Shown piece after piece: positions 24,563 through 37,000 of a stretch of DNA of 64,000 nt. The DNA is from Tetradesmus obliquus (lineage: Eukaryota; Chlorophyta; Chlorophyceae; Sphaeropleales; Scenedesmaceae), in assembly GCA_030272155.1 (NCBI GenBank), contig CP126196.1:1922001-1986000 (forward strand). Direction: 5' to 3'. Under the pieces are notes generated by a model that was not told where the DNA came from, searched no databases, and saw nothing but the letters and a program-made list of their open reading frames with translations. Every line of letters starts with the position of its first letter. The first letter of the stretch is position 1. The translations under genes were made by a program, and so were the position numbers.

Positions 24563-25404
24563 ACTGCTTCCTCCGAGGTGCCTGCTGCCTTTGCTGCACC
24601 CGACATGCCTGCTGAGTCCGTTGCTTCAGCAGCTGCGTTGCCTGCCTTGCGCTTGCGAGGCCGTGGAGTCTGCCTGCTGCCTGCTGCAGCTGACTGTATC
24701 TGCTGCTTTGCAGCGCTGCGGCCGTGGGCGGGTAGGATTGTCGCTACCGCATCTACTCCTGCTGCTGGTGAATGCGCTGCTGCAGCTGCTGCGGCCGGTG
24801 TGCTGCTGCCGTGCTGACTGGGCAGCAGCATGCGCACCTGCGGCAGTAGTGCGCCAGAGGCCCCGCCTGGCTGTGCTGCAGCGTGCCCAGCTTGCAGGCA
24901 CCCTGCTTGACACTTTCCTGCAAGCTGGTTTTTTGCAGGAAACTCGACTCCTGCAGGCTGTAGCAGCACCTGGGGGCCACTCAGGCGCAGGGTCTGCAGT
25001 GCCTGTTGGCATTGTGCCTGATGTTCTGCGCCAAATTGGCACATCAGCCGAATATGTTCCTCTGCCTGCTTGTGCTGCTGTCCCTGTGTATCTAGTTGTG
25101 CGTGCTGCTGCTGCTGTTGCCATGCAGCAACCACCTGCAAGCCCCAGGCGCTGTCACTCATTGTGCTGCTGTGACAGAGGTCTGCGTAGCAGCAGTACTG
25201 CTGGTGACACCTGGCTGCAGTTGCAGTACAGCAGCAACAAGTAGGCGTCACACAGCTACATTTTGCTAATAAGGACGTAATCACCCAAACCAAAGGCTGG
25301 TTGCAAGCGTCTTGCGCTGTCGATCTGATTGCAGCCAGCAGCTGTGCTGCAGCAGCTGTAGCAGTGGCTGTGGGTACCTCGCTGTACTCGAACATGTAAG
25401 CCAA
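22420..25404 (-). CDS. RWP-RK domain transcription factor
   Basis: This is a DNA-binding regulator of the plant/algal RWP-RK family, whose members act in nitrogen and gamete/sexual programmes; its own target is unknown. Exons are 24094-25404, 23705-23811, 22847-23024 and 22420-22584. Up to 586 residues are possible from ATG 25404, but the first 81 codons are cysteine-rich and unconvincing. ATG 25161 (MSDSAWGLQ, about 505 residues) may be the true start. The RWP-RK domain spans exons 1-3: LRYEQVEQLFGQLNLAEAA, then GMGETTFKKQRKAFGIQRWP, then YR at the exon 2/3 junction. The canonical K after RWPYR is E here. The N-terminus has poly-Q, poly-A and a PRPRKRK nuclear signal; the C-terminus has KQKHKKRK and a G/S tail. 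The donor of exon 1 and the acceptor of exon 3 are both duplicated inside introns. Confidence 0.85.
23150..23475 (-). repeat. Three intronic copies of the RWP-RK exon 3 5' edge
   Basis: The real exon 3 begins at 23024 (EFNSIFLAQEYLDA). Upstream in the intron, matching edges begin at 23196 (ELCSTFLAQDYLDA), 23325 (ECCSIFLAQKYWNT) and 23452 (EFCSI, then a deletion). Each is preceded by a CAG acceptor, so four potential acceptors compete. Confidence 0.88.
24016..24103 (-). repeat. 43-base tandem duplication over the RWP-RK exon 1 donor
   Basis: The last bases of exon 1 (GTTGAGCAG), the donor GTGTGC and about 30 intron bases occur twice, 43 bases apart (donor edges at 24094 and 24051). Confidence 0.8.
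24163..24242. repeat. Triplet-rich tract encoding poly-A/G in the RWP-RK protein
   Basis: Mixed CTG/CTCCTG triplets in exon 1, read in the gene's sense as alanine/glycine repeats. Confidence 0.7.
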
Positions 25405-28035
25405 AAGACACGTCTCACAGGAATTCCAAAAACAAAAATTCCTACAAAGCTCTTGTAATAAGCTTCAGTGGCTGAACGCATGCTAACCTTCGTACAGTGG
25501 CTCCGCAATTCGCCCAAAGCGCGTACGGATCGGGGTGGCTCCCCATGTTACAGCTCAACTTCAGAGATTGTTGTGTCAAACGCGTAGAGCTATACAGCGC
25601 ATGCTTGTCAACAGCGAAACTTATGCACGACTACCAAGACGCAGCACGTCAGACGCAGCATGCTACAGCTGTATCAACACTTGCCTGCGTTTCATGAATG
25701 GCATGTGCATTGATGAGCTCTTCAGCGGCTACACAAATCGCCTTGGACATAAGTCGTGTCAGTCATGTCACCCAAGGAGCGCGCCGTACAAACAGCGGCG
25801 TTTCATCCTCCCGGCTCCAGCCACGTCGGCATGGTGCCTCAGCGCCATGCCAAACGTCATACACAATAACTTCCAGGTCAAGCTAGCACTTTAAGCGTGT
25901 AATCCTTGCTTGGTATCCTGGCATCGCAGTGCTGCAGCCGGTGCCATGCTACTGCTGCCAGCTTCATGCTGCTGCAGTACAGAAAAGTGCTGCCTGTCAG
26001 CATTTGCAGCCCCGGCCAGTCAAGCGTATGAAAAGCTCCCCATAAAATAGCATTGGTTTGTCAAACTGTAGCCGCGCCCTAAGTTGCAGTGATGCTTTGC
26101 TTTCGTTCACCTTCTCCCTGGCTGAAGCACCCTCACGCTCGCCTGTGCCCACTGCTGCAGAGACCCTAACTCAGTTACACATGCAAGCCAGTTACACACA
26201 CAGCAGTTAACGCACACGACGTTACCCCAATTCCCCGTTCCGCCTACCCCGCGCCCCGACCCCCCAAAATCTCCCGTACGTAACGCGTTACAAGGAGCCT
26301 CAGCCCTCTGCCGCATTTAGCCGCGTCTATCCCGCAAAGCGTGTACGCCCAGAAGGGGTCACATGTTGGCAGTACACCGGTAACCTCACCCGTTTGGGGA
26401 GCTGATGACAGGCTCATTGGGCAAACAGAAGTCACTTCAAGCAGTTGGCCTCCAACGCACCCTGGACAGCAGCAGCTGCTGGTATGTTGATGACAAAGGT
26501 GCTGTGCCGTCATTGCGCAACATGTGGTGCCCAGTGGGCCATCGTACTGCCAGCAACAGCCAACCACTGTTATTGTGACAAGATCTGCATTGAACAAATC
26601 GACCCCAAGATTCAAGTCCTGCTGATGTGCATGCGCACCAAACAATGCCTGCAATAGCGTTCCACCAATACAGCCGCAACCCAATGCAAAAACTTGTCAT
26701 TTTGCAGGTACAGACAAGATGCCCCCCCCCCCTCCAAAGATAGCCACAGCCTGAGCACATGCTCCTACACAATGCACACCACAAAACAAAACAGATCGAT
26801 TGCATACTACTCAGTCGAATGCAACAAAGCACATCTGACCCGAGGGTTTCGAATTGCCGAGTCAAACACGCCAAGGAAAAGCACAAACAGGTGGCACAAC
26901 GTATGATACGAGTAGCATGCAACACGGGTGGCAGGTCAACTGTGTTCAAGCTGCTTCGAAGCGCCAAAGCAGATGACGCCTCCTCTGGCGCTGGGTCGCC
27001 ATGTGTTGGTTTGTCCAATGCAATGCCACTTTTGCTGCCAAGGCAGCTGGCATAGCACCTCAGCAGCAGCAACAGGCGTAGACGAAAAGCTCAGTTTGTC
27101 ACTTCAGCATGCTGCTGCGCATTCTGCACCCCCAGCAATTGCCTGGGCACCCGCTACACAGCATAACCACCGATTATGCAGCCATGTGGGAAAAGACAGG
27201 AAAAAAGAAGCCAGCAGCAGCATGTGGCAGGCGCTGCCAGCTGCATGGCAGACACAGATGCATTTTGGCGGACCAGCAAAGCAATCAACCCACTCTGTCC
27301 TAAGCGCCACCTTCAAAAACATTCATATGCAACCTACGCTGTGAAACACAAGCAACCTCAATGCAACAACGTGAAAGAAAAAGCCAGCAGTTGATTGTGG
27401 AAGCCTGTGCTGCAATCAGCTGCATGGCAGGCACACCAGCAAGATCACCTACACATGTTGTCCGAGTGCCACTCTAAAAAGCATCCACATGCGGCCAACC
27501 CAGTGCCTTGAAGCACGTATGTATACACATACACAAAAGACATTGCATTTGACAACCATGGACATGTACAGAGAGCTGCACTGGGCTGCAGCACTTGACC
27601 CAGTGCAGTGATGTAAACTACCAAACTGGCCACCTGAAGGATGAATGAGATGCTGCATCAACCTGCACAACAGTGAGGATTGCTGCAGCTGGAAAGCTGA
27701 GCAAGCCATGCAACGTGGAAAAAACGGCTTTGAACAACCATGCTGTCTCCACACAGCACACATACATCACACAGCACCACCACAGCTGATAACAGTATCA
27801 TTGTCCTCGCTGTTGTGCATATTCCACACGGTAGGCAATCTCTACAGGGGTGGTATGCAAAGGCGAGCACTGTAATTGCATACAATGACAACCGCGCGCA
27901 TCCTTCAGGCCGCTGTCGCAACAGTCTCTTTGCCTGAGCACTGTAATTTATAACCGCACACGCACCAGCATAAAGCCATACAAAGAAGCTTTGCTGGCAA
28001 CCTCTTGATACCCACATCACTGCACGCTAGCCTCA
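25405..28035. other. Intergenic 2.6 kb, no supported gene
   Basis: The region holds a run of 11 C at about 26722-26732 and a degenerate direct repeat (roughly 27190-27345 and 27372-27540) sharing CAGCTGCATGGCAG and several downstream blocks. Long frames on both strands (up to about 210 codons on the minus strand at 26437-27072) have no recognisable domain. It should contain the RWP-RK promoter and the 3' UTR of kinase A. Confidence 0.4.
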
Positions 28036-31000
28036 TCAGAACTTGGGCTTGATGGCGCCATGCGTCACCTCACTCCAAGACAAGTCAAATGCAGCTGCTA
28101 GTGGCTGCCCCGCCACTGCCTGCCTCGGCTTCAGCGCCTGCTGCACCTGGCCCTGCTGCACCAGCATCACCTGCTGCTCTGCTGTCACCTGCAGCTCATG
28201 CAGCTGCTGCTGCACTGACTGCACGAATGAGCCGCTGTGGTTATCCAGGGAGTGGCGCTGCGGGTACAGCAGCACAGGCGAGCCCTGCTTGCGCTCCTGG
28301 GTTGCCACTGAGCAGCTGGCCAGCCACTCAAACACCTCCTGCAGGCACGGCCTGCAGCACACAGGACAGCAGCAACGCCACTAACAGCGTCAGTTTCAGG
28401 TGCTTTTCACCCTTAAATAGCACGACAGGCCATAACATGCGCAGCAGGAAGTCGGCGAACAACATGAGAGATGCAGGGTATGACCAGAGGTGACCATAGC
28501 TGCTGCCACCAGAAAAGCTGCACACACTTCTAACGTCATGTCAACCACATCGCTTGCAGGAGAGCTCTAGCAAAAGCGGGCTGGATGAAACTGAACAAGG
28601 CAGCTGCGCACCTGTCCTGCGGCTGCTGCACCCAGCACGCCTCTGCGAGGCGCTGCAGGTCCCTGCAGCCCGGCGGCAGGTTGGCGGGCCAGGCGGGCCG
28701 CAGTCCCTGGCGCGCCACCTCGTGCGGCAGCAGCGGGATGGGCACCCCCGCGTACGCGCGCTGCCCTGTCAGCATCTCAAACAGCAGGATGCCGAATGCG
28801 TACACGTCGCTGGCCTTGCTGACGTGGCCCGACAGGAACAGCTCGGGAGACATGTGCGTGGGCGTGCCCTGCGGCAACGCAACAAAAGGTCACAGGCACG
28901 TGTACGGTTGAGCTGTGATCAGGACCGATCGAGGATGAAGCTAGCAGCATCACATGCGCATCATTGCAGGCACACCAAATCTCGGTCCTGCAAACAAGAC
29001 GGCAACTCTCCTGCAAAACAGCAGAATTCCTGCAAGACAGCGACTGTCCTGCAAGCGAGGCTGCCCTGTAAGACATCTGCGTTAAGCAAGGAGGCAGCTG
29101 TCCTGCAAGACAGCGGCTGTCCCGTAGACCAACACCTGTCCTGCAAGGCAACAGCTGTCCTGCAAGGCAAATTCCTGCAATACGACAACTTTCGTGCAGA
29201 CCGGCAGCTGTCCTGCAAGACGACGGCTGTCTTGCAAGCAGTTGGCTCTTGCAAGACAGCAGCTGATACTAATATTGTCTTTGGTGCATCACGAGTGAGG
29301 GCAACAGTGCTCACCCTCGCTGCCATGGTGGCGTGTGTGTCTGACGGGTCCAGCTGCAGCGCCAGCCCAAAGTCTGCCACCTTGGCGGTCACGCGGAAGC
29401 CCAGGCACGACGCCCACAGCCCGCCGCAGTCCTCGCCGCCGCGCGTCAGCAGCACGTTGGCCGCCTTGAGGTCACCGTGCACCACGCCTGCATCAACCAA
29501 AATGGAACAAAAGTGCATTGGTCCGGTACATCAGGTGAGCAAAGATCACATGTTTACAACCGCATTCTAAGGTGAGGCGGCATATAGGAATGCAAGCTGT
29601 GTGTTGTGCATGTGCTTGCATGTTGAACGCATGCCCTGCGTGCTGTGCGTGAACAGCGAATGCTGCCTCACCACATCCATCGTGCCTGCTCTGTTCGCGC
29701 CATCGCTGCACAACGCGCGTCTACACAAACACCTGCTCAAAAACCCACGCACCTTCCGCATGCAGGTGCAGCAGCGCAGCAGCGATGTCCTGTGCCAGCC
29801 CCAGCGCCAGCCCCGGGTGCATGCAGCGGCTGCTGCTGCTGCTGTCGCGGCCACGCAGCAGCATGCCATTGTCCAGCGCATCACGCAGCGTGCCCTGCCA
29901 AGGCAGCGATGAAAAGCACAGCAAGCTTATGCGGTGAGCATTAATGCCAGTGGATGCATGCGTCATTGCTAGTGCTGTAATACTTGACACTTGCAAGCCT
30001 CTGCTGACTGCCAAATAAGGCAATGCCATGCAGTGCATGCCAGCTGGGCGCAGATGTCCTGCGCCCTGCGCCACGGTTTGATCCACACCAAGCCATTTGA
30101 TAGTCATGAACCAGCAACACTGCTGCTGTATTTCACAATCCTGTTGGCCACACCATCTATTCATGCAACACGAGAATTTGAAGCAACTCCAGGCTGCTGC
30201 AATGCTCACCTGATCGCAGTACTCCATCACCAGCCGCAGCTCCCAGCCAGACACGATGCCCTGGCTGCGCTGCGCTGACCCGGGAGGTGTGGCAGCACCA
30301 TGTTGAGCCACTTGCTGCTGCTGCTGCTGGCGTGCTTGTGGTGGCAGCGGTGGCAGGTTGCGCCTGCTGCCGCTGCTGCCGCTGCCTTGCTCCTCCCCGG
30401 CTATCAGGGGGTTGAGCGTGTAGGTATATACCTGTGACCATGGCAACGCAAAACAATGACAAAAGCGATTAGAATTGCACGCTAATTAGCCTACCATTTG
30501 CTGGGGCAGCAAACACCACTGCACTTAACAGGATCATGGCATCTTTCGGCGCAGGTTGCATGAAGGAGCACAGGTGTTGCACACATCAGCACCCACTGCA
30601 CACACCTGCACCAGGTTTGGGTGGCTGATGGTGCTGCTGACCACCGTCTCCATGATGGCCATGTGGGGCGCGCTGTTGCTGCGCGGCTGCAGCTGCCCCA
30701 GCAGCGCATTGGCAGGCAGCTGCATCACCTTGACCGCCACGCGCCGCCCGTGCCTGCGGTGCATGAGCAAAATGAGCAGCTGTCCGCGCTGAACACTTCA
30801 GAAGACACCATTCATGATAACTGCATGCAGTGCTGTGCCCTTCCATCTACACCTGCCGTCTGGCAGATGGGTGATGGCAGATGGGTGATGGATGCGCAGT
30901 GCACGCGTGCAAGTCATCAAACTGCAAGCTGCATGGTGAGCTGTTGTATCATGCTGAGTGAAGTCAGCGTCAAGGTCGAGAGTTGTGAACTGCAAGTGCT

Positions 31001-34000
31001 GCCAAATACTGGTCAACAACAGCGCCACTCACCATGTGCCAAGGTACACACTGCCAAAGCTGCCCTGCCCAATCATCATCTGCAGCCGCAGCGGCTGCTG
31101 AGCTGGCACTGCTGACTCAACACTGCTGCTGTTGCTCCTGCCAACCACAGATGCACCAGCAGCACCTACGGCACCCCCCGGCCCCTGCCCATCATACAGC
31201 CTCCTAGGCACTGCTGCTGCCCCTGCTGCTGCCCCGCCCGCAGCAGCAGCTGCACATGCAGCGTACTGCTGGGAAGCTCCCGATGTGGAGCTTGGCGGCG
31301 TTGTGTGCAGCGACTGCTGCATTCGCCGCTCCATCATCTGCATTGTGGTCAGGCTGATTGCTGCCTTCCAGCGCTCCAGCCCTGTGCTGACACTGTCCCC
31401 TGTCACATCCAGCGACTCGCTCTCAACCGTGCCCCCAAGTGAGGTGCTGCCTTTTGAGTTGCGGCTGAGTTGGTATGACCCCACATGCTGCCCGCTGCTG
31501 TTGCTGCAGAGGTCACGGCTGGCCCTGCGAGCCGCGACAGCAGCTGCACTGCTGGCTGCAGACACTGCACCACGTTCGCTTTCCAAACTGTTGCGTAGCG
31601 GGTCAGCCGGCAGCCGTTCAGAGCAGATCTGGCAGTGCTGCTTGGGCTCCTGGTCTGCTGCTTGATCAAGTTCGCAGCTCACACCACTGCCTGCTGCAAG
31701 GCCCACAAAACCTCCTGCCCCTGGCTGCTTCCTGTGAATGTGCATGCTTGAGGCACCGGCAGATGTTGCTGCTAGCTCGTACACTTTCCCAGGCTCCTGC
31801 TGCTGCTGCCGCTTCCTCCGCCTGGTATGCCACAACCACGCCGCACCAAGCAGCAGCGCCAAGGCAACCACTGACCCCCCCACACTAGCCCCAACTGCTG
31901 CCCTGACTGCTGCCTGGTTGCTGGAGCCGCCTGCGTCACTGCTGCCACTGCTGCTGCTGCCGCCGCGTGCTGCTGTCAGTGCTAGCGGCCAGGCGTGGCC
32001 TTCAGGCATGCCATCAGCAGCTGCAGGGTCTGGCAGCAGCCAGATGTTGGTCGCTGACAGGCCTGGGGCCTGCATTGCTGCCACGCGCACTGCATTGGTG
32101 CCTACTGTAGCTCCACTGAAGGTGATGCCGGTTGGCACACCTGCAGCAGAGACATGTGCGGATATGTAAGGCCCATGATGTTCTGGCTGTCGTACTTTGC
32201 TTTGCTGCGCTGCTGAGCGTATGTGAAGCAAGTGCGTCAGGCAATGTGTCCTCCAGTTGCACATACTCCTCATCTGCGCAGCGCTTGCTGCAGCATGAGG
32301 GTGCAACCTGGTATGTACACAATCCTGCTGACTCGCCGATCAAGTTGCAAACGCATGTGCATCTGGCTCACCTTGCACGTCAACAACGAACGAGCTGGCA
32401 GTTCTTGCAGAGGCCTCCAGATAGTCAAACTCTGGCTGGGGCAGCAGCAGCCGCACACCAGTCAGAGTCAACGGGCCGTTTTGGCGCGGCCTGCACACAC
32501 ATAACATATGTCAGCACTACAGCTGTGGCGCTGCCACTAGCGCAAGCAGGGCAAGTAGCTCAGCTCATGACTTCAATAAGGGCATGTGTGCAGTGATCTG
32601 TTTGGCGTTGTGTGTCAAGAGCATGTCAACTGCAGTGCAACTTGGCTGTATGTGGGCAAATGCAGGCTCGCGCTCGTGCTGCTGCTGCTGCTGCTGTTGC
32701 GTTGAAATCTCACCTGTCAATGGACCACAGCATCACCGTCCACAACTCCGCTGGCCAGGGCCCTGCCGCCGCATCTGCTGCCTCGCGCGCATTTGGCCCT
32801 TGCGGCAGCTGCGTGAGGGTGACATTCTGGATCTGCAGGAACTGGTCGGCTGCTGTGGCTGGCAGCACAAACGCATCCCGCAGAAATGCGAAAGAGAGGG
32901 AGTGCAGGATGCGCCTTGGCGCTAGCTGGGCATCAGTTGCTGATTCGTTGCTGGCATTAGCGCCCTGCAGCAGCCTTGGCGTTGCATTGTGCGCTGCCGC
33001 CGGCGCTGTGCTTGCCGCTGCTCCAGGCTGTGCTGTTGCGTTTGGTGCGGGCAGCATCAGCTCATGCAGCAGACGGTGTGCATCGCTGCCGCTGATAGCC
33101 TCCTGCGAGTAGAGGTGCGTGGTGTAGTTGATGCTGCGCTGCTGCCAGCAGTCTGGCTGCTCTGGAGGATTTAAGCTGATGTTGCCAACCAGCAGCCACA
33201 CGTGCAGCCTGTTGTCTTTGGTTGGGTATTGCAAGGCGGCCTGCAAGCAAGCAGCACACATTGCAACATGTGAGGGACAGAAACAGAAGGGCAAACACAA
33301 CCAAGGGGCTGCCTTCATGTCTCCGCTTCCCGCCGCACACCTGCACAACTGCAGGCGGCAGGGTACTTGACAGAAGGGATGAGTAACCTGCAAGGCATGG
33401 CACTGCTACGCACAGTGCAAAAGCCTGACCTTGCAGTCTATATCAGACCCACATCAACAAAAGCTTGTGGCGGCACTGCCTAGATGTTCCAGCACCACGG
33501 GCAGGTCACCCGCACTCACCTGCAGGCTGCTGCAGCTGTCCACAGTTTGCAGCAGCGGCCCTGCACGCGTAGTCTGCAAAGTGGCGCCTCCCAACGGCAG
33601 CGGCAGCCTTGGCGCAATGTGCTGCTGTGTTGTCAGCACTGTGTAGCCGATTGAATACGCCAGGTTGGTGTTGTTGACTGCTGTCAAGGCGTCCGGCCCA
33701 GGCCCTGGGGTGAACTGTGCAGAACCGGTGTGGTGAGCGTGTGCCACAGCGATTGTGTTTGTGTTGGTGGATGCAAGACGCAAAGCTGTCAGTCATTGTT
33801 ACACAGAGATTTTCAGCATGCATGTGTGTCAGCTGCAGCAGCGTATGTCTCTCAAGTATACAACAGCAACTGAAAAATCACATAATGCACAGCATGCAAC
33901 TAGCACCCTATGTGTTGTATCTTGCATAGGCTCCGTTGCCGAGTACAGTGTGAAGGCAACGTGACGCACACTACTGCGCAACAGCCAGAGCAATCACCTG

Positions 34001-37000
34001 CAGTGCTGATGTCTTCAGCTGCAGGGTCACAGGCACAGCAGTAGGGTAGCAGCAGCACGATGCAGAAAAGGATTCAGAGGATTTTCTGCACCAACACGCC
34101 CGGTGGCTGTTCACGGCTGCAATCCCCTGCTGAGAGCAGCACCGAACATAAGTTTCAAATGTCTAACTAGGAATGCACCGACAATGGATGCAGCGCACCA
34201 CATGCCAACCATGACTTCTAAGCCGTAATGCAACAAGAGCTGCTCTGCATGCGTGCTGTTACCTCTGTGTCGTAGAAGTTGGTTGTTGCTTTTATAGAAG
34301 GCAGCGGAGAGTTGTACGACGACCACCTGCAACAGCAGAGCAGCAGCAGCAGCAGCTGTGCGTCGCTGGCGCTCATATATTGTGGTGGCCGGCCCGAGTG
34401 GTTCTTGAAGTTTTGCCACGTTGCATGACTCATGCAGCATGAGCATACACCAGGAAAGAGTCTCTAGGCAGCCTATTCCTGATGAGCATGACATCAGTGC
34501 CAAAATTATATACTGCTTGCATGAGCACGTGATCATATGTAACACCGGCAACTATGTCACGATGCGCACATGGATTGCCAATCAACACACAACGCAGCAC
34601 AGAAGGCTTGCTCAAGCAATTGCACAGCACAGCAGCCGTGAGCGAGCCAGACAACACAACGCCCATACAGACAGGCGCGAGGAACCAGTTGCAGTTCCAC
34701 CAGCCGGGCAGCTCACATGTAGCTGATGTAATCCAGTTCCTCAGGAGTGCCCAGCACCACAGTGCAGTTGTACAGCTGCAGGCACTGGATCCTGGTCTGG
34801 CTCCTGCATAAAGATGAAATTCCGTATCACAACAGCATCACAGCAGCGGCACGATCATGCCGTGCCAGCGGAAGGACACGCAGCAACAACAAGGATGCTG
34901 TCGCCGCAGCGTGCAGATGCAAAGCACCAAGCAATGATGGTGCTGCTGCTGGCAAGCGACTAAAGGTGTGGGAGTAAGTATGTGGTTTCTGGCAGGGCGC
35001 TGCAGCCTACACACTTTGCAGCCACTGCATGATACCTAGCATAGCTTAAGTTTGCTGATACAATGTGTGTGCGTGTGAGACATGTGGCCTTACTTGCTAC
35101 GATGGTTTAAATCTGTTCAAGAGCAGCTGAGCAGTTGCTGCATGCTGAGCCTGCACACCTTTTGCAGTAGATTGCCCATATGTTGACTGTGACGGCAGTG
35201 CTGCACACGACAAGCACAGCACAGCACAGCACAGCACAGCACAGCACAGCACAGCACAACACAAGACACAGAAGATAGGTGACTTTAGCACGTGGTTGTT
35301 GCAGCCAATGCTGCGCAAAGTTGCCATTAGACACATACTGCATACGAGTCCAACACTGCACTTTCCTGGCAATGGAAGCCGATTTGAATGTGCACTTATG
35401 ACACCATGATGCTGACAGGCTGTCTGTGCGCAACATGCAGTGCATGCTGAGATGCATGGAGTCAAACAGCAGCCAACACCTGCCAGCAGCACTTCATGCC
35501 TATAACACTCAATTGCATACATGAGTGTGGTGAGCGGTCTGCTGCAACTTACACCACAGCAGACGCAGGCACTCAGCATGCTTTTAAATAACGTACCTGA
35601 ACGGAGGTGCCGTGACAGCTGAAACAGCATCGCCTGCAGCAGCAGACATCATGCAGGCATGACAACGGCTCAGCACCGCGATGACAGCACCGCAGCAGCC
35701 ACTGGACCGCACGACACGCAAGCACAGCTAGGTTTCGAAACTACCAGCCACAGCCGCTGCTGCACCCTAAGCACAAGCCCATCACAACCACACCTGGACT
35801 ACTCAAAACATACACAAACCTGCTGGCTTTCTGCTCAGCGGCCACTGCCTGCCACCACTCTGCTTGTGATGCTGCTGCTTGTACCCCTGCTGCTGCTGCT
35901 GCTGCTGCTGCTCACCTGGCGCCGCATTCTCCAGGATGAGGCTCTGCCACACGAAGCTGGAGTACGGCGCAGTCACATTCAGCTGGTTGACCACCATGCC
36001 CAGGTCAACCGAGGTGGGCCGGCTGAACAGGCCCACCAGAATGACTGGCCTGCACAGCAGAGCAGCATGCATGCAGGGGTACTTCTGCATAAGGCCTGTT
36101 GCTCAAGGCAAAACAGGACCTGGAAAGTTTCCTCAATGGTCCTGGTGTGCATGGCGGTGATCGAGCATGCTGACAATGGAACAGGCATTTCCCATCCGCC
36201 CAAGCAAGGTACACGCAGTGCTGTGGCCATGGCTGACATGCAACAGTTGTGGTCATCAGAGCGGCAGGAGCAAGCGCAAAAGCATGTTCAGTGGATTCCC
36301 TTTGAGCCTCTCGTTAGCTCCTGATTGGGTTTCCCACTATTCAAGTGAGTGGCTGGAGTGATTGGGTGGAGCATGTGATGGAACGCACGGAAGAAAGCAA
36401 CAGCATGACCAGAGGGCAAGCCACGCACCTGCGAACCTGTATAGCTCCTGCAGCCAGGCCCCTGCCCAAGCTCACATTGAAGGGCACAAGCACCAGCAGC
36501 GGCTGCTGTGTGGCCACTGCTGCTTTCTGTTGCAGCGTAGGCACGAGCGTGCTGTTGTCTGCAACCTGCACTGCACAGCCGTTCCTCGCAGCAGCTGCTG
36601 CAGCTGCCATGGTCTGCGTAGCTGGCAGTGCATACTGTTGACTGCTGGTTGGCCTGTGCAACACACGGCGGGAATTGCAGTACGCACAGGGAGCAAGACA
36701 TGTTAGTTGTTTGCAGGTTTGCAGAGCATCTGCAAAAGGTGATGTCATGCTGTTGAAGTTTGCACAACCATTCGCCAGCTGCACTGCTGGCGTCTGGGAG
36801 CTGCAGCCATGCATGAGCACGATTGAGCATGATGAGGCACATGCAGCTTGTCAACATGGCATCGGTAGCAGCTTGGCTGCATGCGTGTGCAAATGCGTCC
36901 CCAGCTCAAAAACTTGTTATTCCCAACCAGTGCCTCATGCATAAGCAAATGTGATGTGCCGCTGGACAGCTGCTGCGCTAAGGCACAAGTACGCCATAGC

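Noticed and set aside
25535..25894. Plus-strand frame of 119 codons near the RWP-RK 5' end
   Set aside because: No recognisable motif; overlaps the presumed RWP-RK promoter.
26437..27072. Minus-strand frame of 211 codons
   Set aside because: Cysteine/serine-rich composition typical of non-coding translation; no domain, no splice partners.
28985..29270. CRISPR-like regular repeats
   Set aside because: Eukaryotic intron minisatellite with degenerate 15-20-base units and no unique spacers.
35659..36324. Plus-strand frame of 221 codons
   Set aside because: Antisense shadow of kinase A exon 5 and its introns.
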